Source: Nectonema munidae
Lineage: Eukaryota; Nematomorpha; Nectonematoida; Nectonematidae
Assembly (NCBI GenBank): GCA_030549495.1
Contig: JAUIRK010000771.1
Coordinates: 1 to 64,000, forward strand
Direction of reading: 5' to 3'
Length of the DNA: 64,000 nucleotides
The notes under the pieces are model-generated. The model searched no databases. It was not told the DNA's origin and worked only from the letters and a program-made list of their open reading frames with translations. Below are positions 12,564-23,987 of the stretch, piece by piece. The position numbers and the translations under genes were made by a program. Every line of letters starts with the position of its first letter. The first letter of the stretch is position 1.

Positions 12564-12739
12564 ATTGTTCATGGGATCATACATATATGACGTTCCCTAC
12601 CGGAGGGCGGGTAAACTAGTTCTAGATGCTCTGCATTAAAAAATAGAGCAGAAGGGATAAAAATCAGGACGGGAGGGGTAGGGTTTTAAAAACTTAAAAA
12701 TTTTGTGAGACGTCATTTATGTATGATCCCATGGACAAT
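12564..12739. mobile_element. Short inverted-repeat element (MITE)
   Basis: About 30 bp at each end are complementary: ATTGTTCATGGGATCATACA (from 12564) continuing to TATATGACGT, against the reverse complement at 12710-12739 with two mismatches. The 176-bp body is non-coding. Related ends (ACATATATGACGTCCCC and GGGGACGTTATTTATTTATG) bracket the composite repeat at 20134-21178, so it belongs to a dispersed family. The superfamily is unknown. Confidence 0.7.
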
Positions 12740-14589
12740 TAAATTTTTATAGTATTCCTAAATAACTTTCCAATTGATATTTTTATTAAAGTTTTTAAAA
12801 TAAAATCCATTTTATGATTAAAAAAATGATTATTACCTGACTTAATTTTTATTTTAACAAAGGATATAAACAGACAATTCTAAGATAATATAAAAACCTT
12901 TAAAAAAGGAAAATTGTGTTTAAAAGTCGGAGAAGGGGTGGGTGAGGTGTATCCCCTATTTCTACTTGAAATAAGGTATGTGCATGTAGTAATTAGATGC
13001 GGTGCAACGGATGGTGTCGTGTCACCCAAAAACCAATACCCCGAAAAAAACATTTGAAATATTTTTAATTCATTTTTCCACTAATTTTTTAATGAAGCTT
13101 CCAACTTTTTTTCTGAATTTTACAGTAAAGTTCTCTAAGCTCTTTGAACGGTTTCCTCGGAGTTTGGCAGCCTTCTGAATATTAGATTCTTTTGCTTGTC
13201 GATATCCAAAAGTACTATTTTTGATTGCATTACGGTTCTATTAATTCCTAAACTTCCCTAAGGCATTGATTTTCAAAACAATGTTGTGAAATCTTAATTC
13301 TGAAACTTTTTTTGGAATTTCTCCATTTCAACTCGAATCAACCTGATGGTGAAAGGTCAAACCGCGTGAAAAACAAACTCCCTAGAAATAAACAACCATA
13401 AATAAGAAAATATAAAAAATTTCAAAAATGAAGAGTTTTTAACAATTTTTGATAATGATTAAAAGTTTTATTTTTAAAGTTTTTTCCAAGTTTTTGTATA
13501 AATTTGTTATAACTTTCCCACTAGTAAAAATTGCCATTCTTTTATTTTTGGCTTAGATGTGACTAGCATGAACACAATCTTACTTAGTGAAACAATAGTG
13601 GTTATTTTTAAACGATCTATGGCAAGGTGTCTGCTCCAAACGTCCGAAAACTAAAACATACAAATATTGAATTCTTACAAAATTGAATATCTATAATATA
13701 TTTTGGTTTTTGCACGTTTTGAACAGTAACCTATGCCAAGGATATTTAAAATATTTAGCTTTTTCTTCGATTTTCTCCATCTAAGCTTCAATTAATTTTT
13801 AAAAATAAAATTTTTTGTTATTTTGTTTTCTTAGTTTTAGGGTGTTTTGACTATGAACCCAACTTGAAACTTCATATATAGGTCTCTGAATATTCTTGAG
13901 TTCCTGAACCTAAAATCCGAAGTTCTGAACATTTTAAACTTATAATATGTCTGTCCTAGAGTTAGTTGAAACTTTGTACACTAGTATGGAAAGCAATATC
14001 ATTCTATTCCCTCAAAAAATGTTGGATTCAGAACATTTTAGAAGTTTAGAACTATGAAGACAAGTTCTGATCAAATTATCAATGTATTATTTCTTATCTA
14101 TTTTATCTAGAACCCTTATGTCCAAAGAATAAAGTACATAAGTCCTATAACTGGGAAGTTCTCGGCTAGTTATTAAAACTGGAACTTGTTCTGACTTATG
14201 AAATCCTTAATCAATCTCAATGATATTAGGCTCAAAATTACAAATTCCTATACTTATGTAAGCTCGTATTCTGAAATTCTATTTGGTTCAGAAGTTGCTG
14301 AGGTGTTTCCGATATTTTTCAAGACAAAATCTGATTTATTTTTTTGTTATTTTTGTAATCTACAATTCCAAGAACCCATAAATACCAGACTTAAGTGTGA
14401 AATTGTTAGATTTGAATTTGCTCTATAACAGGAAATCCTTGATCAATCAGAGTAGGCTAAAAAGAAACCGCCTCACGAATTTGTATACCTACGTAAAGTC
14501 TTCTTAGTTGGTGCGGTCAATTTTTTTATAAAACTTTTAAAAATTTATATGTCAAAATATTTAAGTACATATATGTATTTACATAATTT
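12740..14589. other. Non-coding; weak internal duplication
   Basis: No gene was recognised. Segments starting near 14203 and 14433 (GAAATCCTTRATCAATC...) resemble each other at about 230-base spacing, suggesting a diverged tandem duplication. Confidence 0.4.
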
Positions 14590-15420
14590 TCACACTATTC
14601 TTTGATGATTGTTACAGATATGACTTTTACACTTCATGCATTCAACTTTTGTTTTTCTATCTTCTTTTCGTGGGCAAAACTTGCATCTTGAAACTTTATG
14701 ATAATTCGAACTTGTGGGCTGTTCTTGAGGATCTTTTTCTACACAAGATGAAATCAATGTTTTGATACCTCTTGGTATCCTTTTGATCGCTTGTCTTCCT
14801 TTCATAATCTTTGCCAAACTTAATAAAAAATTTCTTCGAGATGCTCTTGAAGAAGGGTTACTCAACTTGTAAACTATATGAGCATTAATCCCCGCATTAT
14901 TGCATAACCCATCAAATATACACATTGGCCATCTTCTGCTTCGTCTCGCCACATTTCATTTAGAAGAATGCTGATCTACTAAATCGACACCATATTTTGT
15001 TTTAATTATTTGAATGAAGCTCTCCCCTTATAAATAATACACCCAAAAAAGCTTTAATTTCTAAAATATCAGTTTGTTTACCTTGAATGACTAGGAGGAT
15101 CTTTGTAATTCATTTGCACAGATTTTATGAAAACATTAGTGTTTTTCACAATTGAACTTATCATTAAAAAAAGTTCAAACGACTCTAAAATAGTTAAATT
15201 TTTCTCCTTGCAGTCCAGGGAGGTGAGTTATAATATTATGTTTTCTGATTCGAGTATTTTTAGGCATTGGTGACTTTTTTCCACCCAAGATTGTCAAACG
15301 CTTGGCAAGTGCTTTCAATAGCATTATCATCAGAATCATCGAAATTCATTTCTTCACTATCAGAAAGATGATTAGCATTTTCCGCCAAGATGTCTGCTAT
15401 TAAAACTTTTCCTTACACAT
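14590..15420 (-). mobile_element. Internally deleted piggyBac-like transposase
   Basis: On the minus strand, 14952 to 14590 encodes the C-terminal part of a piggyBac transposase: WPMCIFDGLCNNAGINAHIVY, which contains the conserved N-A-x-I-x-Y region, then NPSSRASRRNFLLSLAK and a cysteine/histidine-rich end (RCKFCPRK...VECMKCKSHICNNH), the usual zinc-binding tail. Further upstream on the same strand (about 15415-15270) an acidic segment with SDSEEMNFDDSDDNAIES resembles the N-terminal region of these proteins. The catalytic middle is missing between them. Terminal TTAA sites were not pinned down. Confidence 0.75.
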
Positions 15421-17570
15421 ATGTATTATGTTACTTTTCATTATATCTATAAAAATTTTTTATTAGATTTGTGAATTACATTCTGAAAACTGCATATAGC
15501 GACATTTTTGTAAAATGTACTAGCTTTATTTCAGATTAAATTTTTGAACTTTGAAAACTACTAAGCTTTTTTATACTAAAAGTTCAGAAAACAAAGTTAC
15601 TAAACTAACATGGAAAATTTCAGAGTTTAGTAACTTCATTATGTGAACTTTTGGCATAAACATGCTTAGTGATTTTGTTGTGATTATATTCCGCGATATG
15701 AAATTTTTAGGCTGTAATTTCTCCAAAACGACCATGATTATATCTGAGGTAAATCAGAAAATATTTGATTAAAACTTCACTACAACTAACTTTATTCTAA
15801 TTTATGAACATAAATCGCTAAAATGAACTTAATAAATAAAATAATCTTTTTTTGTTTGTTTGTGAATCCTATTTCTTCATGATCTCTAGCGTTTCTCATT
15901 TTTTTACATCTAGTCCTTATCCTTTGGAATACCACTTTTATTTGTAAACCCTGTTTATCAGTAATTATATTCTTCTTTTTAATCATATGACTTTTTTGAA
16001 AAATGCATTCCAATTATTAGAATAAGCTCGGAAAAATAGAGAAATGCTTTGGAGTATCAAAAAATAGAAATTCGAGGAAAAAAAGGATTAGATTGTGAAT
16101 AATTGCAAAAAATGGGAATCACGTGTATTTGCGTAAAACGGTCACCAAAATTAATGTCATAAATAAATTTAATTATATTTTTGTTTATTTTTTTAAAAAT
16201 AATGGTAAAAAAATGTTTATTGACCACAATTGATTATTCAAAGTGTTTTCACGAAAATTTTTTTATTCAAGTACAACAACCCAAAGGTTCTATGCGCTAT
16301 AATTTTGTTCAATAAATCTTTGTCACTAAATATAAAAATATAATAGATAGATATTTCCGTTGTTGGAATCTCATAAAAAGTACGCGAGACTTTCTTAGTT
16401 TTACTGGTGAAACATGTTTTTCAATGTTGATGTTAAGTTCCGAACCTAAGCTATACGCCTGGCTTTAAACCTCCAGAGCAACCGATAAATTATGTATGTT
16501 TTTTTATTAGGTTTATAATTTCTAACTTTTTGTAGAACTATGATTTAGTAAATTGTCAAGATGAAAGGTACTGAAAGTAGAATTTTAAGGAATAGTATTT
16601 TTATGATAAATTATGGTTTGGCGTTTACTATATAAATGTATAAGTAAATATAATGTGATAGAAAAGAAAAGGATGTGACACAGACTATTTGTGAAATTCG
16701 TATCAGTCAAAAAAGCCACCAGCAGAAGATTTTCAACAAATTAAAAAAATTCATCTTTCCTTTGTGATGCTATAGCGTTGTATACAATTCAAAACTACAA
16801 AAAAATTACTTTTCAAAACAAATCAATAGACAAACCATTTTGGGGGCATAATTTTAAGCTTATTTAATAAAAGTTGATTGATTTTTTATGAAGGGTAAAA
16901 AAACTAATATAATATTAACTAATATATGAAAAATGTTATTCTTTTAACTTGTTTAATATTGGGCATTATAGTTTTTCCGTTTTTGAGCATTTTGATGTTC
17001 GGTTCTTGGGCATTTTGACTAAAAAATGTCATTTGAACGTTTCAATGAACTGAAATCTTTCGAAAACACTCGTACAGTTAAGACTACTTAAAAAATTGCC
17101 GACATACCAAAAATCACCTAATAATATATGATCTAATATTATCTTTTAGAATGAAACTAAAATATTTCCGCAAAATTATTGGGGACAAATTTTTTTTGCA
17201 ATTTTCAAAATTACTGGTCTGGAAAATCACGGAAAACCAAATATTAAAGCAATCCTTTAAAATAGAGTGTACACAGCGCATACCTAAATTTATAAGGCTA
17301 CTTTATTTATTTTTTTACAAAATTGATGAAATGCCCCCTTACGAAAAAACATTGTGGGTTGAACTAGTGCGCCCCTGCTATATATGAAATTTCAAGTCAA
17401 TCGGAACAAGAAACTAGAACTTAGAAAAACTCCATTCAAAAACATATTTTGTTGGATCCCTAAAAACCAAAAATAGTTTTAAAAAAAAAAGTTTGAAGCT
17501 TCATTCAAAAATAAAATAATTTAATAAAAATTTTGAATTTTTTGTTTTTTCTGGTTATTTGTTTTTGCGC
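15421..17570. other. Non-coding, with one hairpin
   Basis: AGTTACTAAACT (15595-15606) faces its exact inverse at 15624-15635, with outer complementary AAAGTTCA/TGAACTTT arms around it (about 15578-15652). No gene was recognised. The short open frames here lack similarity. Confidence 0.45.
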
Positions 17571-17640
17571 GTTTTGGTTTAGGGCTTTTGGTTTCAAGTG
17601 TTTTGGTTTTTAAGCATTTTGGTTTCGGGGGTTTTGACTC
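17571..17640 (+). repeat. TTTTGGTTT minisatellite
   Basis: The word TTTTGGTTT recurs four times at 15-17-base spacing (GCGTTTTGGTTT, GCTTTTGGTTT, GTGTTTTGGTTT, GCATTTTGGTTT) and a partial fifth copy follows. It is a short, imperfect tandem array in otherwise unremarkable DNA. Confidence 0.6.
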
Positions 17641-18640
17641 TCAATTGCACACATATTGGTTTTGAAATGGATATGTAAAATTTTTAAGATTTTTGACTAA
17701 GAATGATATTTTACGTACTTAACTTCTAGAATGTAAATAAGTTAGTATGACTTAATTTTACCTTTTTTTTTGTACAAATATTTTTATTAACAACTCAAAA
17801 ATAGGAATGATATGAACAGTATTATTTCTACGCAAGTAAAATCCACTGGGTTCGATTAAAAGGCTTAACGTATGAAATGTGGATGCCAATCTAGTACCCC
17901 GGTCTGCAGCCCTCGCTCCAATTAATATCTTCACTTTTGTATGCAAATTTGTTTAGTATGCATTTTTTAAGCAAAAAAAAATTTCTAAAATTCGTATTCC
18001 TAAAAATGGAAATAATATATAAAAATCTGTACCGGCTAAGATTATTGGGTGATAGTTAGCTAAGTGTAACTAATCTTCTCACTACCAGATGTGCGCGCTT
18101 CCTTGAAGGTTATGCTGTTTTTAAATGCATGTACTGGTTTTAGTATGGGAACTCTTAGTCATCGCTGTGTCCGCACCCATAGCATAGCACCCCTTTAACT
18201 ACGCACCTAAGAATCATAAGAAACGAATCTTCGTCACGTTCTAAAATATGGAAGGAATGCCAATATATGCTATCTTTAGGAAACTGCTACTTCATTGAGT
18301 GCAGATAAGACATCATAATAAAGTGGAACCTCGAATATCCTAATTTTCGCGATGCAAACAATTGACGTGCCCACATAAAGAAAGAAAAAAACGAGAGAAA
18401 GTTTTCAAGAATTCGAACAATCCCTTTGTCTCCGAGCCTGTGGGGTTACTTGATGTTCTACTATTTAATATATTTCTGGCGTCACACAAAGTAAAATATG
18501 ATTGAAAGAAATCTGTGCGGGCTGATCATTTATATGAAACCTACTCGCGCCAGGTGAGGTTTCCATTTTTAAAATGCGCTTTTAATTATCTAGTGAAATG
18601 TGTAGGGTGTCTTCAGAAACACACGACACACATTCCAAAA
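17641..18640. other. Stretch without a recognised gene
   Basis: From about 18000 the GC content rises and the hAT relic follows, so the latter half may be decayed hAT coding or terminal sequence. No motif could be assigned. Confidence 0.35.
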
Positions 18641-18860
18641 TCCAAGTATGACGTAGGGCAAAGGAAACCCTTCTAATTTTGCAACACTTTCTGCTGTTGC
18701 TCAAAACGTTTTATGCATTATGGCCACAAGTGCTGCTAGCGAGTGTAATTTCAATATTCCTTGAGGCCCAGTTGTCTCGAGGTAGAATTATCCTTGAACC
18801 ACTTCAGTCTTTCTGGCCAAATATTTACCCATTAATCTAGCTAACATGAACTTACCTATT
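18641..18860 (+). pseudogene. hAT transposase dimerisation-domain relic
   Basis: In one frame (about 18695-18840) the sequence reads LCIMATSAASECNFNI, then VVSR and SVFLAKYL, interrupted by three stops. This is the C-terminal hAT dimerisation motif (family form: ATSAxSERxFSxAG...SRR...L...V.FL). The rest of the transposase is not recognisable. Confidence 0.7.
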
Positions 18861-19067
18861 AACTATTTTAACTGTACCTATAAAAAAGCTGAGACCACTT
18901 AAAAAATTTTTATTTTATTTTATCCGGATAATTTGTAGTGTTATCAAAATTGTAAATACTGAACGCAATTTTATGGCATTATTGAAGCCATTTTTACATA
19001 CATTGTGAAAAAACGCCCGCATCAGCTAAGCCTGAAGCAGAACTCTTGCGCCATTTGTTCTTTTCAG

Positions 19068-19125
19068 GTCGCTAAAAAGTCATCTGCCCTCATGGAAAAT
19101 CTCGTGGACCCCTCATCGGTGCTTG
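19068..19125 (+). CDS. Exon-like segment of an unidentified gene
   Basis: A pyrimidine tract with acceptor TTGTTCTTTTCAG is followed by 19 open codons, VAKKSSALMENLVDPSSVL plus one base, then a good donor GTAAGG at 19126. It would join in phase to the ATG segment at 11817-11852. A further segment after an acceptor at 19691-19692 (19693-19730) would close it with DDGQLHQKKNEI and a stop. The product is not recognised. It could be a chance combination of splice-like words. Confidence 0.3.
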
Positions 19126-20133
19126 GTAAGGCAATATAGCGTTCAAACTCATACGATGAGTTTTTGTGAAAAGCTATTTCATATCATCAGCACTAAATCC
19201 TTCAATTTGTGGGTTTCTGTCTCTCCTCAAATGCTAATCTATTTGCTGAAGTGTGAATTTGTGAGAGAAAACATTTTTTCATACTCCAACGCTATATGTA
19301 TAATCATTTATACAACTGAAATTGTTATTCAAATATACAAGAGCAATTAGGTGGCTTTTCACGTTTTCTCCATTTTAAAAATCAAAAGAGACTAATACAG
19401 GTGTTATTTCATCAAATTTTTTTGAATAATTATCACTATAATTATAGATGTAAATTTCTGCCATTTCATTTATTTCACGCGTTTTGAATATATTTATATA
19501 TCTATACATATGCATTCTGCATGTCGTGGCTTTTCTCGAACTTAGGGTAGGTTATATGTCGCACAAAGAGCATTTGGAAATGGAATAAATGTATAATTTA
19601 TTTGTATGTATTGTGAGTTGTTTGCTGCAAAGTTTTTTAAATGCCTATAACAGCGGCCGATAAATAATGACAGCCTAAATCTTTCTTTTAAGATGATGGC
19701 CAGCTGCATCAGAAGAAAAATGAGATCTAACATCACAGTCACCGCTTTTAAGGTTGTGTGTACTGTTATCAGCAGACCTTGAAATATGCAATTACTTGCA
19801 ATTCATCACGACATTGACAGTTCTATTTCTCTTTAGCATTCATCTTTCCTCATCTCCCAAATTATATTATAGCCTTTTTGTCAGATAGTAGCAGGATCTC
19901 TTCTAAAATTAATGATGATATTTATGCCTTTGCTCAATTTTGAATGTTTTCCTTTCTACACACACTCTCATTTCTTTTGTACTTTCTTTATTCTGGCAAA
20001 CTCAAAAGATATCATTAAATCAGGCCAATATTGATGCAAAAATGAGATTAGTAGTACACATTTTCCCTTGTGCTCCTCGAAATGTCTCCAGCGGCTCTAC
20101 AAACCATAATTTTAAAATTTTATAGCTAGCAAC
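19126..20133. other. Non-coding or intron
   Basis: Only the possible terminal exon at 19693-19730 was noticed. The remaining open frames are short and not similar to anything recognised. Confidence 0.35.
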
Positions 20134-20164
20134 CGTACATATATGACGTCCCCTACCAAGGGGG

Positions 20165-20848
20165 GGGGGGAACTAATTCATAATAAAATAAGTTTAAATG
20201 ACTGTCTTAAAATAGTGTCGCTTTGGGCAAAAATGAATTTGTTGAATATAAACTATGATAAGTGTAAGTATATGATTTTCTCTAGTAGACCTTTTTTCAA
20301 TGATCTTGCATTAAAATTGATAAATTTCACCTAATAAGGATACCTCGTTTTAGCTCTCTTGGTGTAATTTTGACGGAAAAACTTTCTTGGTCATTGCATA
20401 TAAAGTCTGTTATTGTCAAAATATCACGGTATTCTGGCATTATCAATTAAATTTATTTCTCCAAAGGTTAACAAAGTACTTTATTATGCATGTATATACA
20501 CACCCCCATATAAAATATGCAAATATACTCTGGGGATCTTCTAATTATACGCTTTTGAGTAGAATAAACTCTCTCCAACACAGATTATTTTTGAACATCA
20601 ATATGAATGCTACTTTTCAAGATCGCTATCTAAACATATACCTAATCAACTATTTAGTTTCCTCAATTTTTTTCTATAATTCTATCAACCATATTGAAGT
20701 GTTTTTTAATGACTTCCATTCTAGAAATAACTCAATTTACTCTTATAATACAAGATCCTGTAATAAGTTTCATTATTTTTACTACTCCCATAAAATTTTT
20801 CTAACAAAGTTGAAACTTAGGTCCACAAATTTTATAAACATCCTCATC
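20165..20848 (+). pseudogene. LINE reverse transcriptase C-terminal fragment
   Basis: Translation gives LKIVSLWAKMNLLNINYDKC followed by KYMIFSSR (the segment after the catalytic YADD box). Next come FSSLGVILTEKLSWSLHIK and HPHIKYANILWGSSN, and then a tail with SIYSYNTRSCNKFH. These are in order for a Jockey/CR1-like LINE end. The frame changes at least twice. The 5' part, including the catalytic Asp pair, is absent. Confidence 0.75.
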
Positions 20849-21012
20849 CCCATAGACAATTCGCCCCATAGACAATTCGCCCCATGGACAAATAGTCTCA
20901 TAGGCTATTTGTTTCATCCATCTTTGTTTATTATATGTGTAAAATTATTAAAAAATTTTATATTCTTGTTTATTTTATCTCTATTAAATTATTTCAAATT
21001 AATAATTTTATC
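20849..21012 (+). repeat. Partial copy of the foldback-like repeat
   Basis: About 160 bp are nearly identical to 22236-22395, including CCCATAGACAATTC and the long run from CTCATAGGCTATTTGTTTC to TTATTTCAAATTAAT. The copy is cut off on the right after about 21012 and fused to LINE sequence on the left. Confidence 0.8.
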
Positions 21013-21178
21013 CCCCTAATTTTTTTATCACTTTAATAATAATTCTCTAGATTTTTCAAGTTTGTATAAATTTAAAAAAAGCGTTCTATCTGTTCTTTAT
21101 AATTCTGACTATGATTTTCGAAAATAATTTTTTTAAGCTTAAAAATTTTTGGGGACGTTATTTATTTATGATCCCCCG

Positions 21179-22218
21179 ATAAACTAAATTATTTGCAGAA
21201 AAAAACAAATTGAGCGTTGATGTAAATTTGCGTGTGTTAGTGTGCATGTTATTTATTACTCTTGCGTTTAAGACGTGTATTTCGTCGATTATTCGTTATA
21301 AATATTTAACTGATTATGACATCAATAATGCGGTGGTATGAATATTCAGTCTATTTGTCTTGAGTTATGATGTTACACTTTTATATACCAGGGTTTTTAC
21401 ACTGTAGGCGAATCGCCTACTTCTGATCGAAAATCGAATTCAGGTGGGTAATTTTTTAGGAAACATTTCGACATTTTTCGTTAATATGCGCACTTTGGGA
21501 TCAGAAACACCTACCGCATATTAAGTGAGAGCGCATTTTAGCATACGTCATGTCTGCCATCTTAGATCTCGTCTGAGAACAAGAATGAAGATGTCGCCGC
21601 ATATTAACCGATTCGCATATTATCCGAGCGCATTTTAGCGAAAGATTGGTGTATAAGCATTTCAATATTTTTTCAAACACTTACTTTTTACTTAAGAACT
21701 TAATGTATTCAGAATTTGAATCATAGTTAAAAAAAATTCATCATATATTTCAACTGGGGAACATCACTTATTTGTCATAATTGCAGATTTGTTTAAACTC
21801 AAATTAGAAGAATGTGTGATAACTCCATTTTCTTGCAATATGAAATCTATAAAAAAATTGAGAAAGATTTTATTAAACTTAAATGAAATAAAAAATACAA
21901 ATTAAGTTTAAAAACGCTAGAGATTTTTGTTATTTTTTCACTTCATAGTGGGCCGTTTTTCAATTCTTCACAATCTCTTCTCACAATTTAAACAAAAAGG
22001 TTGAGAAAGCCTCCTTTATACAATCTGATAAGAACGATGAATAATCAAAAGATTATACGATTTTTAAGAATAAACCTCCAAATTACCCGCATTTTTAGAC
22101 CTGAACACAACAATTCTAATTTAAACTTATCCCGCCCCTAGTAAGTTTCAAAAAATTGCCCACCATTGATTTGAAAGCAGTTTTCGCAAACCTACGTGGG
22201 TTAATCACACTGCTATGA
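21179..22218. other. Non-coding stretch with CGCATATTA repeats
   Basis: CGCATATTA-type words recur at about 21511, 21599 and 21610 in a GC-richer patch (21400-21660). This is probably a degraded repeat. No gene was seen. Confidence 0.4.
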
Positions 22219-22226
22219 TTTTGTAA

Positions 22227-22970
22227 GGTCGACAGACAATTCGCCCCATAGACAATTCACTCCATGAACAAATTGTCTCATAGGCTATTTGTTTCATCCA
22301 TCTTTGTTTATTATATGTGTAAAATTATTAAAAAATTTTATATTCTTGTTTATTTTATCTCTATTAAATTATTTCAAATTAATTATTTTATCTCTTATCA
22401 CTTTTAAATAATAATAAATAAAAATGATTAATTGTCCTATTTGATAAAGATATAAAGAAAAAATGTCAGTAGAGTGAAGCATAAAAAAAGGTCTAAACTA
22501 AGCCACTAAATATTTTTTTCAATAAAGGAATTAGAAAAGAATAATAATATTTTTATCGGTAAGCGGTAAGTGTGTGAATTAAAATATAGCTATTTTTATT
22601 GAGATGAGTTGTGATATTAGGCAAAACGTTTATATGCCAAACCATTTTTATGAACAATAGTCATATGAAAAAAGAGTCAAAAATTTTTTTTAACGGTTTT
22701 ATTAAAACAATAGTGCTAATTGATCTGCATAAATAGAGTAAATTGTCTATGGCAAGAATTGTATTATAAAAATAGGGCAAATTTTTAATGAAAAGAATTG
22801 TCTTATGAAAATAAAAGGACTAGGTTTTATAAAAATAATGGGGCAACTTGTTTTATGAAAATAGTGAGGCGAATTGTCCATGAGACGAACTGTCTTATGA
22901 AAATAATGGGGCCAATTGTCCATAGGACGAACTGTCTTATGAAAATAATGGGGCGAAATGTCCGAGGACC
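22227..22970. mobile_element. Foldback-like element with 8-bp target duplication
   Basis: An intact-looking 744-bp element. Its ends are GGTCGACAGACAATTCGCCC (left) and, inverted, GGTCCTCGGACATTTCGCCC (right), flanked by the perfect 8-base duplication TTTTGTAA (22219-22226 and 22971-22978). Short tandem units built on GACAATTCGCCCCATAG sit inside the left end, and about five inverse units (about 40 bp each, GAACTGTCTTATGAAAATAA...) sit inside the right end (22740-22970). No transposase frame is visible. The 8-base duplication fits hAT-like mobilisation. The tandem-repeat termini recall Foldback elements. Confidence 0.75.
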
Positions 22971-22978
22971 TTTTGTAA

Positions 22979-23840
22979 CATAATTTAAATTGTTAAATTT
23001 ATTCGATTCTTCATCTTAGATCGCTTTTCAAGTGTGTAGCAACTTTCGGGAAGCTGCGTTCAACTCACTTCCTTTTCATTTAAATTAATTAGTCTAGACA
23101 TTATGCAAATCATATCTAAAAAAATAATGCTCTTTTTCTTCAAGAATCATGAAAGCCCCAACAATTAGTGAAATAATTGAGTATAGGTCATTTGCCTAGT
23201 TTAAAATGGTAAAATATGACATTTGCCCGTTTATAAAACTTTATCAATAGCCTAGAGTTTTTGTAAGGACTAAATTTGTATAACTGAACTACCCAATTAA
23301 CACACTTTAAAATCTAATTGATTAATTGACTTACTCACTAAATTGCTATCTTACGAACTCAGTGACTAATGATTTTTATGCCTAGGCAAACGTTTTTTAT
23401 AATTATTGACTGTTCAAATTACTAGCATGTCTTTCACATGTAAATTATTTTACAGTTCTCTTTTAAAAACATGCTTTTTCGTTTTAAAATTTAGTTTAAT
23501 CCCACCCACGTGTGTGCTTAAGCATTTTGGAATGCTTGTTTGTTTACACCTACTAGTAGAATGGGCAACACTTGAAACCAAATTTTGCTTGAGAAAAAAT
23601 GTAGTTTAAAATATACTAAAAAGTAAAATTTATAGAATCAAAGAAATTATATCTGATTAATGTGTAGCAAAAGACGTATGCTTAAAATGAAATAATCATT
23701 TAATTGTGAGTGAAAAAGAAACATTTTTGGCAAAAATAAATTTTGACTGTGGTAATAAAATGAAACTAGAGCTATCGAGGGGAAGAAGATGTGTAGATGT
23801 CATAATAGCCTAATTTGATTTAAGTGTATGGCTATTTTGT
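22979..23840. other. Upstream region of KIF23
   Basis: Non-coding DNA immediately 5' of the KIF23 start. The KIF23 promoter and 5' UTR must lie here or further upstream, but no TATA box or initiator can be assigned with confidence. Confidence 0.4.
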
Positions 23841-23987
23841 ATGAAGTACGTGACAGAATCAAAGAAAGTCATTTAAAATTTTTAAAGCAGTAAAATATTT
23901 TATAACTTAAATTGTTGATTTATTTTTAGGAAAACCAAAACTCCCAAAAAGAATCAAAAATTAGACGCAATTAAAGATCCCGTCAAT
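23841..23987 (+). CDS. KIF23: KIF23 exons 1-2 (N-terminus)
   Basis: Exon 1 contributes only ATGAA before donor GTACGT. Exon 2 starts at 23930 after TTATTTTTAG and ends at 23987 before GTATAT. Joined, they read [20 protein letters not shown] plus N, closely resembling the short basic N-terminus of human KIF23 (MKSARAKTPRKP...LKDPVGVY). The start is chosen because the 84-base intron restores this similarity. A different, more distal first exon cannot be excluded. Confidence 0.7.

Larger units (their letters stand above)
20134..21178. mobile_element. Composite inverted-repeat element enclosing a LINE piece
   Basis: Left end ACATATATGACGTCCCC (from about 20137) and right end GGGGACGTTATTTATTTATG (21151-21170) face each other and match the ends of the 176-bp element at 12564-12739. 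Between them lie a run of G, a LINE C-terminal fragment and a partial copy of the foldback-like repeat. The left outer arm (the GGGATC part) is missing, so the element is broken or rearranged. Confidence 0.55.

Noticed and set aside
15792-16013. Lysine-rich 73-codon minus-strand frame
   Set aside because: Low complexity and no family resemblance.
22740-22970. CRISPR-like array
   Set aside because: Units are contiguous and imperfect without unique spacers, and they belong to the end of a transposable element in a eukaryotic genome.
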